Source: Spirosoma montaniterrae (lineage in GTDB: Bacteria > Bacteroidota > Bacteroidia > Cytophagales > Spirosomataceae). From it: DNA of 64,000 nucleotides. A program made the translations under genes and the position numbers. Position 1 is the first letter of the stretch, and each line of letters starts with the position of its first letter. Where the stretch lies: positions 2,914,001 to 2,978,000 of the forward strand of contig NZ_CP014263.1 in the NCBI RefSeq assembly GCF_001988955.1, read 5' to 3'. Shown here piece by piece: positions 26,688 through 35,199 of this stretch. The notes beneath the pieces are model-generated. The model saw only the letters and a program-made list of their open reading frames with translations, searched no databases and had not been told where the DNA came from.

Positions 26688-27440
26688 ATGAATATTCTTC
26701 TTCTTGGCTACGGTAAAATGGGGAAAACCATTGAGCAGATTGCGCTCGACCGGGGCCATCAGATTGCAGCCCGCATTGACGTCAACAACCGTGCTGATCT
26801 GGAAACCCTGCCCGCCGATGCTGTTGATGCGGTCATTGAATTCAGTTCGCCCGAATCGGCGGTCGAAAACATCAAAATCTGCCTGACACGCGGCTGGCCC
26901 GTAGTCTGCGGCACAACCGGCTGGCTCAGCCACCGTGCCGAAGTCGAGCAGTTGTGCCGCGATACAAACGGCGCATTTTTTTATGCGTCGAACTACAGCA
27001 TTGGCGTAAACCTGTTTTTCCGGCTCAACAAAACGCTGGCGAAGTTCATGCGCGATTATCCGTCGTATCGGGCATCGATGACCGAAATTCATCATACCGA
27101 GAAAAAAGACGCGCCCAGTGGCACGGCCATTACACTGGCAGAAGGATTGCTGGAACACTTACCACACAAAAGCCGTTGGACGCTTAAAGAAACCGACCAT
27201 CCAAATTTGGGTGAAAATCAGGCCGATGCGGTTGAAATTGAGTCGCTGCGCGAAGGCGCGGTGCCCGGTACGCATACCGTCCGGTTCGATTCGGACGTTG
27301 ACCTGATAGAAATTACGCACGTCGCCCACAGCCGACAGGGCTTTGCGCTCGGTGCCGTTGTGGCTGCCGAGTGGCTCGCTGGCCGCGAAGGCGTGTTTGG
27401 GATGGATGATCTGTTAGGAGTGATGAGTGATGAACGATGA
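26688..27440 (+). CDS. dapB: 4-hydroxy-tetrahydrodipicolinate reductase
   Basis: 250 residues. The NAD(P)-binding loop is GYGKMGKTI. The substrate-binding and catalytic segment is EIHHTEKKDAPSGTAITLAE, with the conserved His-His and Lys. HTVRFDSDVDLIEITHVAHS is also typical. It reduces the dihydrodipicolinate precursor in lysine and peptidoglycan diaminopimelate synthesis. The last six codons (VMSDER and stop) are written in an inverted repeat that follows MDDLLG, the normal end of the protein, so the tail looks acquired. Confidence 0.94.
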   Translation: MNILLLGYGKMGKTIEQIALDRGHQIAARIDVNNRADLETLPADAVDAVIEFSSPESAVENIKICLTRGWPVVCGTTGWLSHRAEVEQLCRDTNGAFFYASNYSIGVNLFFRLNKTLAKFMRDYPSYRASMTEIHHTEKKDAPSGTAITLAEGLLEHLPHKSRWTLKETDHPNLGENQADAVEIESLREGAVPGTHTVRFDSDVDLIEITHVAHSRQGFALGAVVAAEWLAGREGVFGMDDLLGVMSDER

Positions 27441-27517
27441 GTGATGAGTTTGCTGACGCCAGGTCATTTCTTGTGTAGCACTCATCGTTCATCATTCATC
27501 ACTCATCGTTCATCACT
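27426..27517. repeat. Inverted repeat of tgatgagtgatgaacgatga type overlapping the dapB end
   Basis: Arms 27426-27447 and 27496-27517 are exact complements of 22 bp. The arms are built from tgatga/cgatga words of 6-8 nt. The left arm contains the last codons and stop of dapB; the right arm ends 18 bp before the lepB start. Confidence 0.88.
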
Positions 27518-27535
27518 TATAACTTGTAGAATACT

Positions 27536-28708
27536 GTGTCTGAAGTAAAAACTCGTGCCGACGTGAAGCCGGCCAAAGCTAAAAAATCGGCCATCCGCGA
27601 ATGGTTCGACTCGGTTCTGTTTGCCGTTGTGGCCGCAACACTCATTCGGTGGCTGTTTATGGAAGCCTTTACGATTCCAACGCCTTCGATGGAGAATAGC
27701 CTGATGGTGGGCGATTTTCTGTTTGTCAGCAAACTCCACTACGGCACCCGAACACCCCGGACGCCCCTGCAAGTGCCACTAACGCACCAGAAAATCTGGG
27801 GCACCAACATTCCGTCGTATAGCACGGCCATTCAGTTGCCGTCGTACCGCCTGCCGGGCTTCACAAGCGTTAAGAATGGCGACGTGGTCGTATTTAACGT
27901 GCCGCCCAAATACCTGAACGAAAACATCGACTACCCTGTCGATTTGAAAACCAACTATATCAAACGCTGCATCGGCATTCCGGGCGACGTTCTCGAAATA
28001 AAGCAGCGCGTGGTGTACGTAAACGGCAAAGAGTTTCCGAAGCCACCCCGCTCCGAGTATAAATTTTTCATCAAAACGACTGAGGTGCTCGACGCGAATT
28101 TCTTCCGTAAATACGACATCGTGAATGACTACCGCGACCCGAACCAGCCTACCGAGAACTGGAAACCGCAGGAGCAATATAACGATTCGACCAAAACAAC
28201 GGCTTTGGTTGGCTACGTACTTAATACCACAGAAGACGTTATTGCTCAGTTCAAAAACTTTGATTGGGTGAAAGGTATCGAGCCGCTCGTCGACAAGCCG
28301 GGCGAAACCATGCCGGGCATTTACGGTACGCCAACGTTTAACTGGAATCACGATAATTTTGGTCCGATTACCGTTCCGAAAAAGGGTGCAACCATTCAAA
28401 TTGATGCCAAAACGGTTGCGCTCTACGGCCCGGTCATTGAACTTTATGAGGGTAACGAAAAGGTAGAGACCACCCCCACGAGCATCAAAATCAACGGTCA
28501 GCCGATTACGTCGTACACGTTTAAGCAGGATTATTACTTCATGATGGGCGACAACCGCGACAACTCGCTCGATTCGCGGTTTTGGGGCTTTGTACCCGAA
28601 GACCACATTGTTGGTAAAGCGGTATTCGTCTGGATGTCGCTCGACCCCAATCCAGCTAACATCTGGAACAAAATCCGCTGGAACCGCCTGTTCAGAACGA
28701 TAGACTAA
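27536..28708 (+). CDS. lepB: Signal peptidase I (GTG start)
   Basis: 390 residues starting at GTG. One N-terminal membrane helix (WFDSVLFAVVAATLIRWLFM) is followed by the catalytic Ser51 in TIPTPSMENSL and Lys143 in YIKRCIGIPGDV. Box E is YFMMGDNRDNSLDSRFWGFV. About 150 extra residues between these boxes make it longer than the E. coli enzyme, as is common in Bacteroidota. It removes signal peptides from exported proteins. It is the last gene of the parAB cluster and is convergent with ung. Confidence 0.95.
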   Translation: MSEVKTRADVKPAKAKKSAIREWFDSVLFAVVAATLIRWLFMEAFTIPTPSMENSLMVGDFLFVSKLHYGTRTPRTPLQVPLTHQKIWGTNIPSYSTAIQLPSYRLPGFTSVKNGDVVVFNVPPKYLNENIDYPVDLKTNYIKRCIGIPGDVLEIKQRVVYVNGKEFPKPPRSEYKFFIKTTEVLDANFFRKYDIVNDYRDPNQPTENWKPQEQYNDSTKTTALVGYVLNTTEDVIAQFKNFDWVKGIEPLVDKPGETMPGIYGTPTFNWNHDNFGPITVPKKGATIQIDAKTVALYGPVIELYEGNEKVETTPTSIKINGQPITSYTFKQDYYFMMGDNRDNSLDSRFWGFVPEDHIVGKAVFVWMSLDPNPANIWNKIRWNRLFRTID

Positions 28709-28711
28709 AAA

Positions 28712-28812
28712 AGTTGTATAGTTATAAAGTTACAGGGTTGTAAAGTTAGCTGGCGCGTTCAGAAACCGGCGGAGCCAACTTTACAACCCTGTAACTTTAT
28801 AACGCAATAACT
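28712..28812. repeat. Long inverted repeat filling the lepB-ung gap
   Basis: Arms 28712-28750 and 28774-28812 (39 nt); the inner 30 bp pair with a single mismatch. Words ataaagttacagg and ttgtaaagtt recur within the arm. It starts 4 bp after the lepB stop and overlaps the ung stop by two bases, so it could end transcription in both directions. Confidence 0.9.
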
Positions 28813-29476
28813 ACCATTCTATCGGCTTCAGCCCCTTGCTTTCGAGGTATTCATTGGCCTGGCTGAAGTGTTTGTTGCCGAACCAGCCTCCCCACTGTGC
28901 AGCCATTGGGGAAGGATGTTTAGCTTTCAGAATCAGGTGCTTTTTGCTGTTGATAACCGCGCCTTTCTTTTGGGCGTAGGCTCCCCAAAGCATGAACACC
29001 ACGTTCTCTTTCTCGTCGGATATTAATTTAATCACGGCGTCGGTGAACGTCTCCCAGCCTTTGCCCTGATGCGATCCGGCCTGCCCTGCACGCACGGTCA
29101 GTGTAGCATTGAGCAGCATTACGCCCTGACTCGCCCAGCGTTCGAGATTACCTGATTTCGGTATGGGTTTCCCTAAATCGTCCTGAATCTCCTTAAAAAT
29201 ATTGACGAGCGATGGTGGTTTTTGGATGCCATCGGCCACTGAAAACGCCAATCCGTTGGCTTGCCCTTCGCCGTGATAGGGGTCCTGACCTAAAATAACG
29301 ACCCGTGTATCGTCGAAACTGCATTTGTCGAACGCGTTGAAAATCAGCCGTCCCGGAGGGAACACACGTTGCGTACTATATTCGTGCCGCAGAAATTCGG
29401 CTAACTGAACAAAGTACGGCTTATCAAATTCGGCTTGTAGCCGCAACTGCCAGGACTCGGCGATAGATACTTTCAT
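28811..29476 (-). CDS. ung: Uracil-DNA glycosylase, family 1
   Basis: 221 residues. The water-activating motif VVILGQDPYHGEGQANGLAF holds Asp65. The C-terminal motif HPSPMAAQWGGWFGNKHF is the DNA-intercalating loop, although it reads HPSPMAA rather than the common HPSPLSA. LLNATLTVRAGQAGSHQGKG is also conserved. It removes uracil from DNA in base-excision repair. Length is normal for the family. Confidence 0.96.
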   Translation of the reverse strand: MKVSIAESWQLRLQAEFDKPYFVQLAEFLRHEYSTQRVFPPGRLIFNAFDKCSFDDTRVVILGQDPYHGEGQANGLAFSVADGIQKPPSLVNIFKEIQDDLGKPIPKSGNLERWASQGVMLLNATLTVRAGQAGSHQGKGWETFTDAVIKLISDEKENVVFMLWGAYAQKKGAVINSKKHLILKAKHPSPMAAQWGGWFGNKHFSQANEYLESKGLKPIEW

Positions 29477-29554
29477 GAGTAAACGAATGCGTGAACGGAT
29501 TGTCTATACGTAAACAAGACAGAATTAGCTGCAAAAATTTTTTGGAGCGGGTTC

Positions 29555-29585
29555 TTGCGTAACAGAACTAATCAACTTAATTTTC
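29555..29585 (+). promoter_or_regulatory. Candidate apaG promoter (TTG, 20 nt, TAATTTTC)
   Basis: TTG at 29555-29557 and TAATTTTC at 29578-29585 have a 20-nt spacer. The -7 box has one mismatch to TAnnTTTG. The predicted transcript start near 29592 fits the ATG at 29616. Confidence 0.4.
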
Positions 29586-29615
29586 GTTGTAAGGTTGCCA
29601 AACGACACGAATTTT

Positions 29616-30002
29616 ATGGTATCGTCCGTCACAGAAGGCGTAAAAGTTAGCGTGAAGACCGAGTACCAGTCGGATTATTCAAGCCCGATGCAGGCACATT
29701 ACGTGTTTACGTACCGGATCACGATTGAAAACGCAAGCGACTACACCATCCAGTTGCTTCGGCGGCATTGGCTGATTTTTGACTCGAACGGCACTGTTCG
29801 CGAGGTAGAAGGTGAAGGGGTAGTGGGTTTGCAGCCCGTACTTGAACCCGGCGAAGTGCATGAGTACGTGTCGGGTTGCAATTTGCGCTCAAGTATGGGC
29901 AAAATGACCGGTACTTACCTCATCGAACGCATCATCGACGGCAAACAGGTACGCGTTACCATTCCCGAATTCACGATGATTGCGCCGTTTAAACTGAATT
30001 AA
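29616..30002 (+). CDS. apaG: ApaG domain protein
   Basis: 128 residues from the ATG at 29616; a TTG seven codons upstream is possible but the family begins with MVSSVTEGVKVSVKTEYQ-like text. The single ApaG beta-sandwich domain is complete (FTYRITIENASDYTIQLLRR, HWLIFDSNG, GEGVVGLQPVLEPGE and the late SSMGKMTGTYLIER). The E. coli homologue was linked to cobalt and magnesium sensitivity; the molecular role is unclear. The next gene follows after one base, so they are probably cotranscribed. Confidence 0.92.
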   Translation: MVSSVTEGVKVSVKTEYQSDYSSPMQAHYVFTYRITIENASDYTIQLLRRHWLIFDSNGTVREVEGEGVVGLQPVLEPGEVHEYVSGCNLRSSMGKMTGTYLIERIIDGKQVRVTIPEFTMIAPFKLN

Positions 30003-30003
30003 G

Positions 30004-30783
30004 TTGTTTCTCGCTTATCTCCGCTATCTCGCCCGCGCCCGCGACGAGCATTCTCTTCATTCGCCGTTTTTATTTTCGCTCTACACTACTGTTATCCGTG
30101 CCGACAATCGGCGCGAAGCGGCTTTCCGCCCAATTCGTGCACTGCGGCAACGGCTCCTGAACAACCGCCATTCCATTCAGATTACCGACTACGGAGCCGG
30201 TTCGCGCCTGAACCGTTCTAACCGCCGACGTATTAGCGATATTGCCCGTACCTCGCAAAAATCTGAACGCTTTGGACGACTGTTGTTTCGGCTTCTCCGG
30301 CATTCTGAAGCGCGAACGGTACTTGAACTGGGCACGTCGCTCGGTCTGACTACGGCATATTTAGCCGAAGCCGTTCGCCCGCAACAGGGCCGTGTGTTGA
30401 CGTTTGAGGGATGCCCGCAAACAGCCACCGTAGCACGTCGAAACGTTGACGAACTAAATCTATCAAACGTAGAAATTATAGTAGGCAACCTCGACCAAAC
30501 ACTAATCCAGCAAACGGCAGGGTTATCAATGGTTGACCTGGTATTTTTCGATGCCAACCACCGCTACGAACCGACTGTCCGGTATTTTGAAACGCTCCTC
30601 CCCTACGCGCACAATGACACTGTGTTTGTGTTTGACGACATTCACTGGTCAGCCGATATGGAACGAGCCTGGACCTATTTAAAAACTCACCCTGCTGTTA
30701 CGGTCACGGTCGATTTATTCTGGGTTGGGCTTGTCTTTTTCAGAAAAGAGCAGCCAAAGCAGGATTTCGTGTTGCGGTTTTGA
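30004..30783 (+). CDS. Class I SAM-dependent methyltransferase (TTG start)
   Basis: 259 residues. TTG at 30004 is the only plausible start because there is no early ATG and the first residues (FLAYLRYLARARDEHSLHSP) already match Bacteroidota relatives. The SAM-binding motif is VLELGTSLGLTTAYLAEA, followed by LTFEGCPQTATVARRN and VDLVFFDANHRYEPTVRYFE, as in small O-methyltransferases. The substrate is unknown. The start is one base after the apaG stop. Confidence 0.85.
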   Translation: MFLAYLRYLARARDEHSLHSPFLFSLYTTVIRADNRREAAFRPIRALRQRLLNNRHSIQITDYGAGSRLNRSNRRRISDIARTSQKSERFGRLLFRLLRHSEARTVLELGTSLGLTTAYLAEAVRPQQGRVLTFEGCPQTATVARRNVDELNLSNVEIIVGNLDQTLIQQTAGLSMVDLVFFDANHRYEPTVRYFETLLPYAHNDTVFVFDDIHWSADMERAWTYLKTHPAVTVTVDLFWVGLVFFRKEQPKQDFVLRF

Positions 30784-30787
30784 CTGA

Positions 30788-30848
30788 GTTTTCCATAAAA
30801 AGCGAATGCCATTACTTGACGTAATGGCATTCGCTTTTTATGGAAAAC
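30788..30848. terminator. Perfect 28-bp hairpin between convergent methyltransferase and helicase genes
   Basis: Arms 30788-30815 and 30821-30848 are exact complements with a 5-nt loop (ttgac). A and T runs inside the stem (ccataaaaagcg) give weak poly-U on both strands. It lies 4 bp after one stop and 14 bp before the other, a good bidirectional terminator. Confidence 0.85.
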
Positions 30849-30862
30849 CAGCAACGGTTTGA

Positions 30863-33055
30863 TTACCGCGCAATTTCAACGTTCACTCGGCGACCTTTGA
30901 TGGTGTTGCCTTCCATAGCATCGACCACCCGATTAGCCACGTCTTTCGGTACGTCAACGTAGGTGTGCTTGTCGAAGATATCGATGCTCCCGATGGTGTT
31001 GCCAGGAATGTTAGCCTCACCGGCAATGGCACCGACAATATCGCCCGGACGCACAAAATCACGCCGACCAATGCTCACCATCAGGCGGGTCATGTTGGCT
31101 TCGCGCTCGCGCGGAGCCCGCTTCTCGTTACGGTCGCGATCTCCCCCACGGCGATCCTCGCGGTCGCCAAAGCGCGGGCGATCTGCTCCCTCACTACGGC
31201 CAAAACGGCCCTGATCACGGTCATTACCCCGGCCCCGGTCGTCGCGGTCGCCGAAACGGCCCCGACCTTCAGCGCGGTCGCCAAAACGGCCACGGCCTTC
31301 GGTGCGGTCGCCGAAACGCCCTCCCCGGTCATCGCGGTCGCCGTAGCGATCTCCTCCCCGACGGTCTGGTCCTTCGCGACGGCGGTCGTCGTCAAGGCCA
31401 AGATTCTGGTCGGCGAATTCGTTTTTCTCTAAGCCCATGCTGCGTTTCACGAGCGCGGCCACAACCTGCTCGGTCGAGAAACCGGCGTGGTGCAACTGCG
31501 TCAGCGTATCTTCATAGAGGTTCAAATCCTTGCTCTCCTGAATGGTTTGCTGAACCTGCTCGATAAAGCGGGCTTTGCGCACACCCACGATGTCTTCAAA
31601 CGACGGAATAACGCCCTTTTCGACCCGTACTTTGGTATACGACTGAATTTCGCGGAAACGGTATTTTTCGTCACGACCTACCATCGAGAACGCCCGGCCC
31701 GACTTACCCGCCCGGCCTGTACGGCCAATACGGTGTACGTAATATTCTTCATCGAGCGGAATATCGAAGTTGATAACCGCGTCGACATCGTCGACGTCGA
31801 TACCGCGTGCCGCTACGTCGGTGGCAACCAGAATGCTGGTTGTACCTGAGCGGAACTTGCCCATTACGTTATTACGCTGTGCCTGCCGCAGATCGCCGTG
31901 CAAGCCTTCGGCCTGATAGCCCCGAATTTGCAGGTCTTCAACAATCTCATCGACTTTGCGCTTTGTATTACAGAACACCAGCATCAGTTTGAGGTCGTAC
32001 ATGTCGATCAACCGGCACATCACCTCAACTTTAGCTTTCGGCTTCACTTCAAAATAGACCTGCTCGATGTTGGTGTTGGTCAGTTCTCTCTTGACCACCT
32101 TCACCAACACAGGGTCTTTCTGAAATTTCTGCGTAATCTGCATAATCGGCTTCGACATCGTAGCCGAGAACAGGATTGTCTGCCGCTCTTCGGGCATATC
32201 TTCCAGTATGCTTTCAATATCTTCACGGAAGCCCATGTCCAGCATTTCGTCGGCCTCGTCAAGAATCATCATCTTCACGTTGTCGAGCTTGAGCGTGTTA
32301 CGCTCCATGTGGTCCATAACACGGCCTGGCGTACCAATCACGATGTGTACGCCCGACTTGAGTGAGCGAATCTGACGTTCGATAGAATCACCGCCGTAGA
32401 TAGCTTCGATACGTACACCGCGCTTGTATTTAGCAAGCTTACGGATTTCCTCCGACACCTGTAGGGCCAGTTCGCGGGTAGGGCAAAGAACAAGCACCTG
32501 CACCGAACGGTCCTGCGTATCGATCAAATCGAGAGCAGGAATACCGAATGCGGCTGTTTTACCCGTTCCCGTCTGGGCCTGACCAATTACATCGCGACCA
32601 GCCAGAATGGGCGGAATCGCTTCGGCCTGAATCGGCGACGGGCTAACGAAGCCCATATCGGTCACGGCCTGCAAAATTTCGTCTGAAATGGCAAGGTCAG
32701 AGAACAGCGGCACAGCCGGTTCGGTTTTGGCCGGAGCCGTTGCCGAAGCAACTGGCTGTGCTATTAAAACGGGCGACACTTCGGCCTGTACGGGTTCAGT
32801 CTGAACTAATTCTTCCTGAACTTGCTCAGCCTGAACTGGCTCGTTTTCAACAATTTCCGCCATCGGCATTTCGTCGATTGCGGGGGTGTCCTCCGTTTTT
32901 TTAGTGCGGGGTTTAGCTGCTTTTTTCTTTGGCGTTTCGGCAGTAGCGTCGGTTGCGGGCGTAGCGGCAGCGGCCATTTGCTGGGCTACCTGTTCAATTT
33001 GGTCGAGCGTCAGGAGATCGTCCTGTGCATCGGCCTTTGTTTTTTTCGTTTTCAT
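30863..33055 (-). CDS. DEAD-box RNA helicase with DbpA-type RNA-binding end
   Basis: 730 residues from the ATG at 33055 (MKTKKTKADAQDDLLTLDQI). A longer frame to 33139 runs into the leader and is rejected. About 130 N-terminal residues are rich in Ala, Glu and Pro. The core has AQTGTGKTAAFGIPALDLID, PTRELALQV, DEADEMLDMGF, SATMSKP, VATDVAARGIDVDDVDAVIN and HRIGRTGRAGKSG. A long Arg-Gly-Asp-rich stretch follows, and the last 75 residues match the DbpA RNA-binding domain. It resembles DeaD/CsdA helicases of ribosome assembly and cold adaptation. A promoter about 310 bp upstream implies a long leader. Confidence 0.93.
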   Translation of the reverse strand: MKTKKTKADAQDDLLTLDQIEQVAQQMAAAATPATDATAETPKKKAAKPRTKKTEDTPAIDEMPMAEIVENEPVQAEQVQEELVQTEPVQAEVSPVLIAQPVASATAPAKTEPAVPLFSDLAISDEILQAVTDMGFVSPSPIQAEAIPPILAGRDVIGQAQTGTGKTAAFGIPALDLIDTQDRSVQVLVLCPTRELALQVSEEIRKLAKYKRGVRIEAIYGGDSIERQIRSLKSGVHIVIGTPGRVMDHMERNTLKLDNVKMMILDEADEMLDMGFREDIESILEDMPEERQTILFSATMSKPIMQITQKFQKDPVLVKVVKRELTNTNIEQVYFEVKPKAKVEVMCRLIDMYDLKLMLVFCNTKRKVDEIVEDLQIRGYQAEGLHGDLRQAQRNNVMGKFRSGTTSILVATDVAARGIDVDDVDAVINFDIPLDEEYYVHRIGRTGRAGKSGRAFSMVGRDEKYRFREIQSYTKVRVEKGVIPSFEDIVGVRKARFIEQVQQTIQESKDLNLYEDTLTQLHHAGFSTEQVVAALVKRSMGLEKNEFADQNLGLDDDRRREGPDRRGGDRYGDRDDRGGRFGDRTEGRGRFGDRAEGRGRFGDRDDRGRGNDRDQGRFGRSEGADRPRFGDREDRRGGDRDRNEKRAPREREANMTRLMVSIGRRDFVRPGDIVGAIAGEANIPGNTIGSIDIFDKHTYVDVPKDVANRVVDAMEGNTIKGRRVNVEIAR
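31105..31390 (-). repeat. Coding repeat: RFGDR-rich tail of the helicase
   Basis: The helicase tail repeats units such as GRFGDR and RGRFGDR about five times, with Asp/Arg spacers. The DNA shows matching near-repeats of ggccgtttcggcgaccgc type. Such tails usually bind RNA without sequence preference. The repeats could change in number by slippage. Confidence 0.75.
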
Positions 33056-33367
33056 AAACTTGGAAAAATAGATAATAAACCCTCCAAGCGAAGACGAGTG
33101 TGTACCGGTGAACGGCGCGATACTGCGAGAATTGCCCAACGAACGATGCCCAACGACCCAACAAGGACCAACAGCCCCCTAACCAACCACGGGGGAGAAG
33201 ACAGCGAAAATTGACGATTAGCCCACGCGCAAGTGTTCCGTCACAGCGGAACGTCCACACAGAAAACCCATCCAGTACATCCGTACAGTAGTTCTGGCAG
33301 ACCCAACTCAGCGTGTAAAACAGGAGAAGACCAGAAACGCGACGGATGTCGCTTGTAAAATCTGGTG
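33056..33367 (-). promoter_or_regulatory. Long 5' leader of the DEAD-box helicase gene
   Basis: The 462-bp gap 33056-33517 holds no convincing gene. The candidate promoter at 33368-33399 would give an untranslated leader of about 305 nt before the helicase ATG. A small GC hairpin (33175-33179 with 33191-33195) lies inside. Long leaders are known in cold-shock mRNAs including helicases, so a regulatory role is plausible. Confidence 0.45.
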
Positions 33368-33399
33368 CAAAATTAAGAAGAATATCTTTAAATTGCAAA
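33368..33399 (-). promoter_or_regulatory. Helicase promoter (TTTG, 20 nt, TAATTTTG)
   Basis: On the minus strand TTTG (33396-33399) is followed after 20 nt by TAATTTTG (33368-33375). Both boxes and the spacer fit the Bacteroidota consensus exactly. This is the best promoter match in the window. Confidence 0.65.
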
Positions 33400-33517
33400 T
33401 AAGCGTTTGTTATTGTTGTATTATTTTGAGAAACCCCGAATGATCGGCAAAACTATCATGCTCTTCGGAGTCGCGCTGTTGTTACCTGCCCTGTCGTAAG
33501 CCTTCTGCTGAACGTCA

Positions 33518-35080
33518 TTATCGCTCTGGTCCGTCGTTTTTTCGGGTCGTAGCTTCCGCTGGCTTGGCAGGCGCATTGATGCTGTAGGTAAGTTTATTCA
33601 GGTAAAAAACCTCACGCTGAGGTGCGTTTGGGCGGTTTTGGGCAATCTTCTGAAAGCCACAGGCCAGAAAATACCGGTCGTACCACGCCATTACGTTTTC
33701 CTGCGCCGAAAACGTAACCCGTTCGTTTTCGATGTTTGTTTGTAGCTTGAACGTTTCCGTCTGTCGGAGTACCTCGCTGCCCTGAATTACCGACGTTGTA
33801 ATTTGCCCGTCGTTGGGGTATGCCAGTACCATACGGTCGTCCTGTTGCGAAAGCTGCACCATCTCAGCCAGATCAGGACTTACCAATTCTTTGATTGGCA
33901 GGCAGTTGTCCCACAGTAAATTCCCCTGTTTGTCAAATCCACAGACAAATGCGTGCGTGAATCGAAACCCGTCGTAGCGGTCGGCTCCGCGCAGGTAGCC
34001 ACCATACATAATCGAGTTACCCCGATACTGCGGGTAATAAACTTCAGCAATGAGCGTCAGACCGTTGGGCGAGGGTTGCAGATCATGAACCAGCAGCCGA
34101 TACCGAAATTTATAGTCTTTCCCCTCTTCTTTTTTCTTTTGAGCTTTCGCCAGTATTTTTTGCTGCCGGTTGGGTTTCAGGTAGTTGAAAAAATTCTGCA
34201 ATTGCGAAAATTCGACGTACCGGATATTGCGGGCCGCTTCGTCGGCAGCATCGGCAGAGTCGGTATGGCGAATGCGAGTTACGTAAATACCCTGCGAGAA
34301 TGGTGTGCAGTCGGTTGAGTAGTTACCTACCAACATTGATTCCTGCTCGTTGATGGGCAGTAGTTTACCCGAAATCAGGTTATGTTTGGGGTCGTTGAAA
34401 TCAACCGTTCGGGTTAGTTTGCCGTCGTAGTTGTAGGTTCGGATCGAGAATGTACACCGTCGGCGCGATGAATGCACCAGCACGTTGATTTCGCGCCGGG
34501 CGTCGTCAACTTCTACGCTGTTCAGTTCCATGTTGTTGACATACATGCCGGGCAGCACTTTGGCCGTGTGGTCGAAAAACGAGAACGACATCACCACGGG
34601 CCGCCCGTGCCGGTAGCCGCCCACATACGCCTGACTACCCATTACCTTAAACTGCTGTACATCGAATTGATCGAGCAAATGGCCCTGATGCGTTTCCACG
34701 CTGCCATCATCGAGATTAAGTTGCAGAAACTCGAATTCATTGCTGTCGTAATTGCGTAGCAAATGGTACTCATACTGCTCGTTATGGTACGACAACAGAG
34801 GCCGAAACCGAATATCCTGCGTGACTTTGCGTTTCCAGATGAGTTTCAGGTTTTTATCGAACCGCTGAAAATGAAACCGGGTTGGCGTATTATCAACAAT
34901 GCCGCCCGTCCGCACGGTCATCAGCAAACCGCGTTCGGCCAATGGCAGCACGTCGAAGGCTTCGGCTTCGTTGGGATCGGCGGGCACCTCAACCCGAACG
35001 GCCTGCGCCAACTGCGCCCGCACCAGACCAATGGGCAGGTTTAACAGAACGAGGCAGAGAAAAAGTTGGACATGACGCAT
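33518..35080 (-). CDS. Exported protein of unknown function, possible beta-propeller
   Basis: 520 residues with a signal peptide (MRHVQLFLCLVLLNLPIGLVR, cleaved near VRAQ). I do not recognise the family. The mature part alternates short beta-type stretches such as LPLAERGLLMTVRTGG, FHFQRFDKNLKLIWKRKV, YEYHLLRNYDSNEFEF and AFVCGFDKQGNLLWDNCLPI, which recall WD- or PQQ-like blade motifs. No enzymatic motif is seen. It is expressed alone, divergent from the membrane glycosyltransferase at 35200. It probably acts in the periplasm. Confidence 0.8.
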   Translation of the reverse strand: MRHVQLFLCLVLLNLPIGLVRAQLAQAVRVEVPADPNEAEAFDVLPLAERGLLMTVRTGGIVDNTPTRFHFQRFDKNLKLIWKRKVTQDIRFRPLLSYHNEQYEYHLLRNYDSNEFEFLQLNLDDGSVETHQGHLLDQFDVQQFKVMGSQAYVGGYRHGRPVVMSFSFFDHTAKVLPGMYVNNMELNSVEVDDARREINVLVHSSRRRCTFSIRTYNYDGKLTRTVDFNDPKHNLISGKLLPINEQESMLVGNYSTDCTPFSQGIYVTRIRHTDSADAADEAARNIRYVEFSQLQNFFNYLKPNRQQKILAKAQKKKEEGKDYKFRYRLLVHDLQPSPNGLTLIAEVYYPQYRGNSIMYGGYLRGADRYDGFRFTHAFVCGFDKQGNLLWDNCLPIKELVSPDLAEMVQLSQQDDRMVLAYPNDGQITTSVIQGSEVLRQTETFKLQTNIENERVTFSAQENVMAWYDRYFLACGFQKIAQNRPNAPQREVFYLNKLTYSINAPAKPAEATTRKNDGPER

Positions 35081-35160
35081 GTATCAAATGTACGAAGTAC
35101 GCATGATGATAGTAACTATCCAGCCGCAAAATTGATGCCTCATACATAAAGCCGGGCAAC

Positions 35161-35168
35161 TATCTTTG
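35161..35168 (+). promoter_or_regulatory. Candidate -7 box (TATCTTTG) of the membrane glycosyltransferase gene
   Basis: TATCTTTG matches TAnnTTTG and lies 31 bp before the ATG. An upstream TTG (35132-35134) is 26 nt away, somewhat too far. Confidence 0.4.
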
Positions 35169-35199
35169 TCTTGAACTGGTATTATCTGGCTATTATCAC

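Noticed and set aside
33440..33499. Small hydrophobic open frame of 19 codons (MIGKTIMLFGVALLLPALS) upstream of the helicase
   Set aside because: It could be a tiny signal-like peptide, but there is no matching promoter or conservation evidence. It is too short to support.
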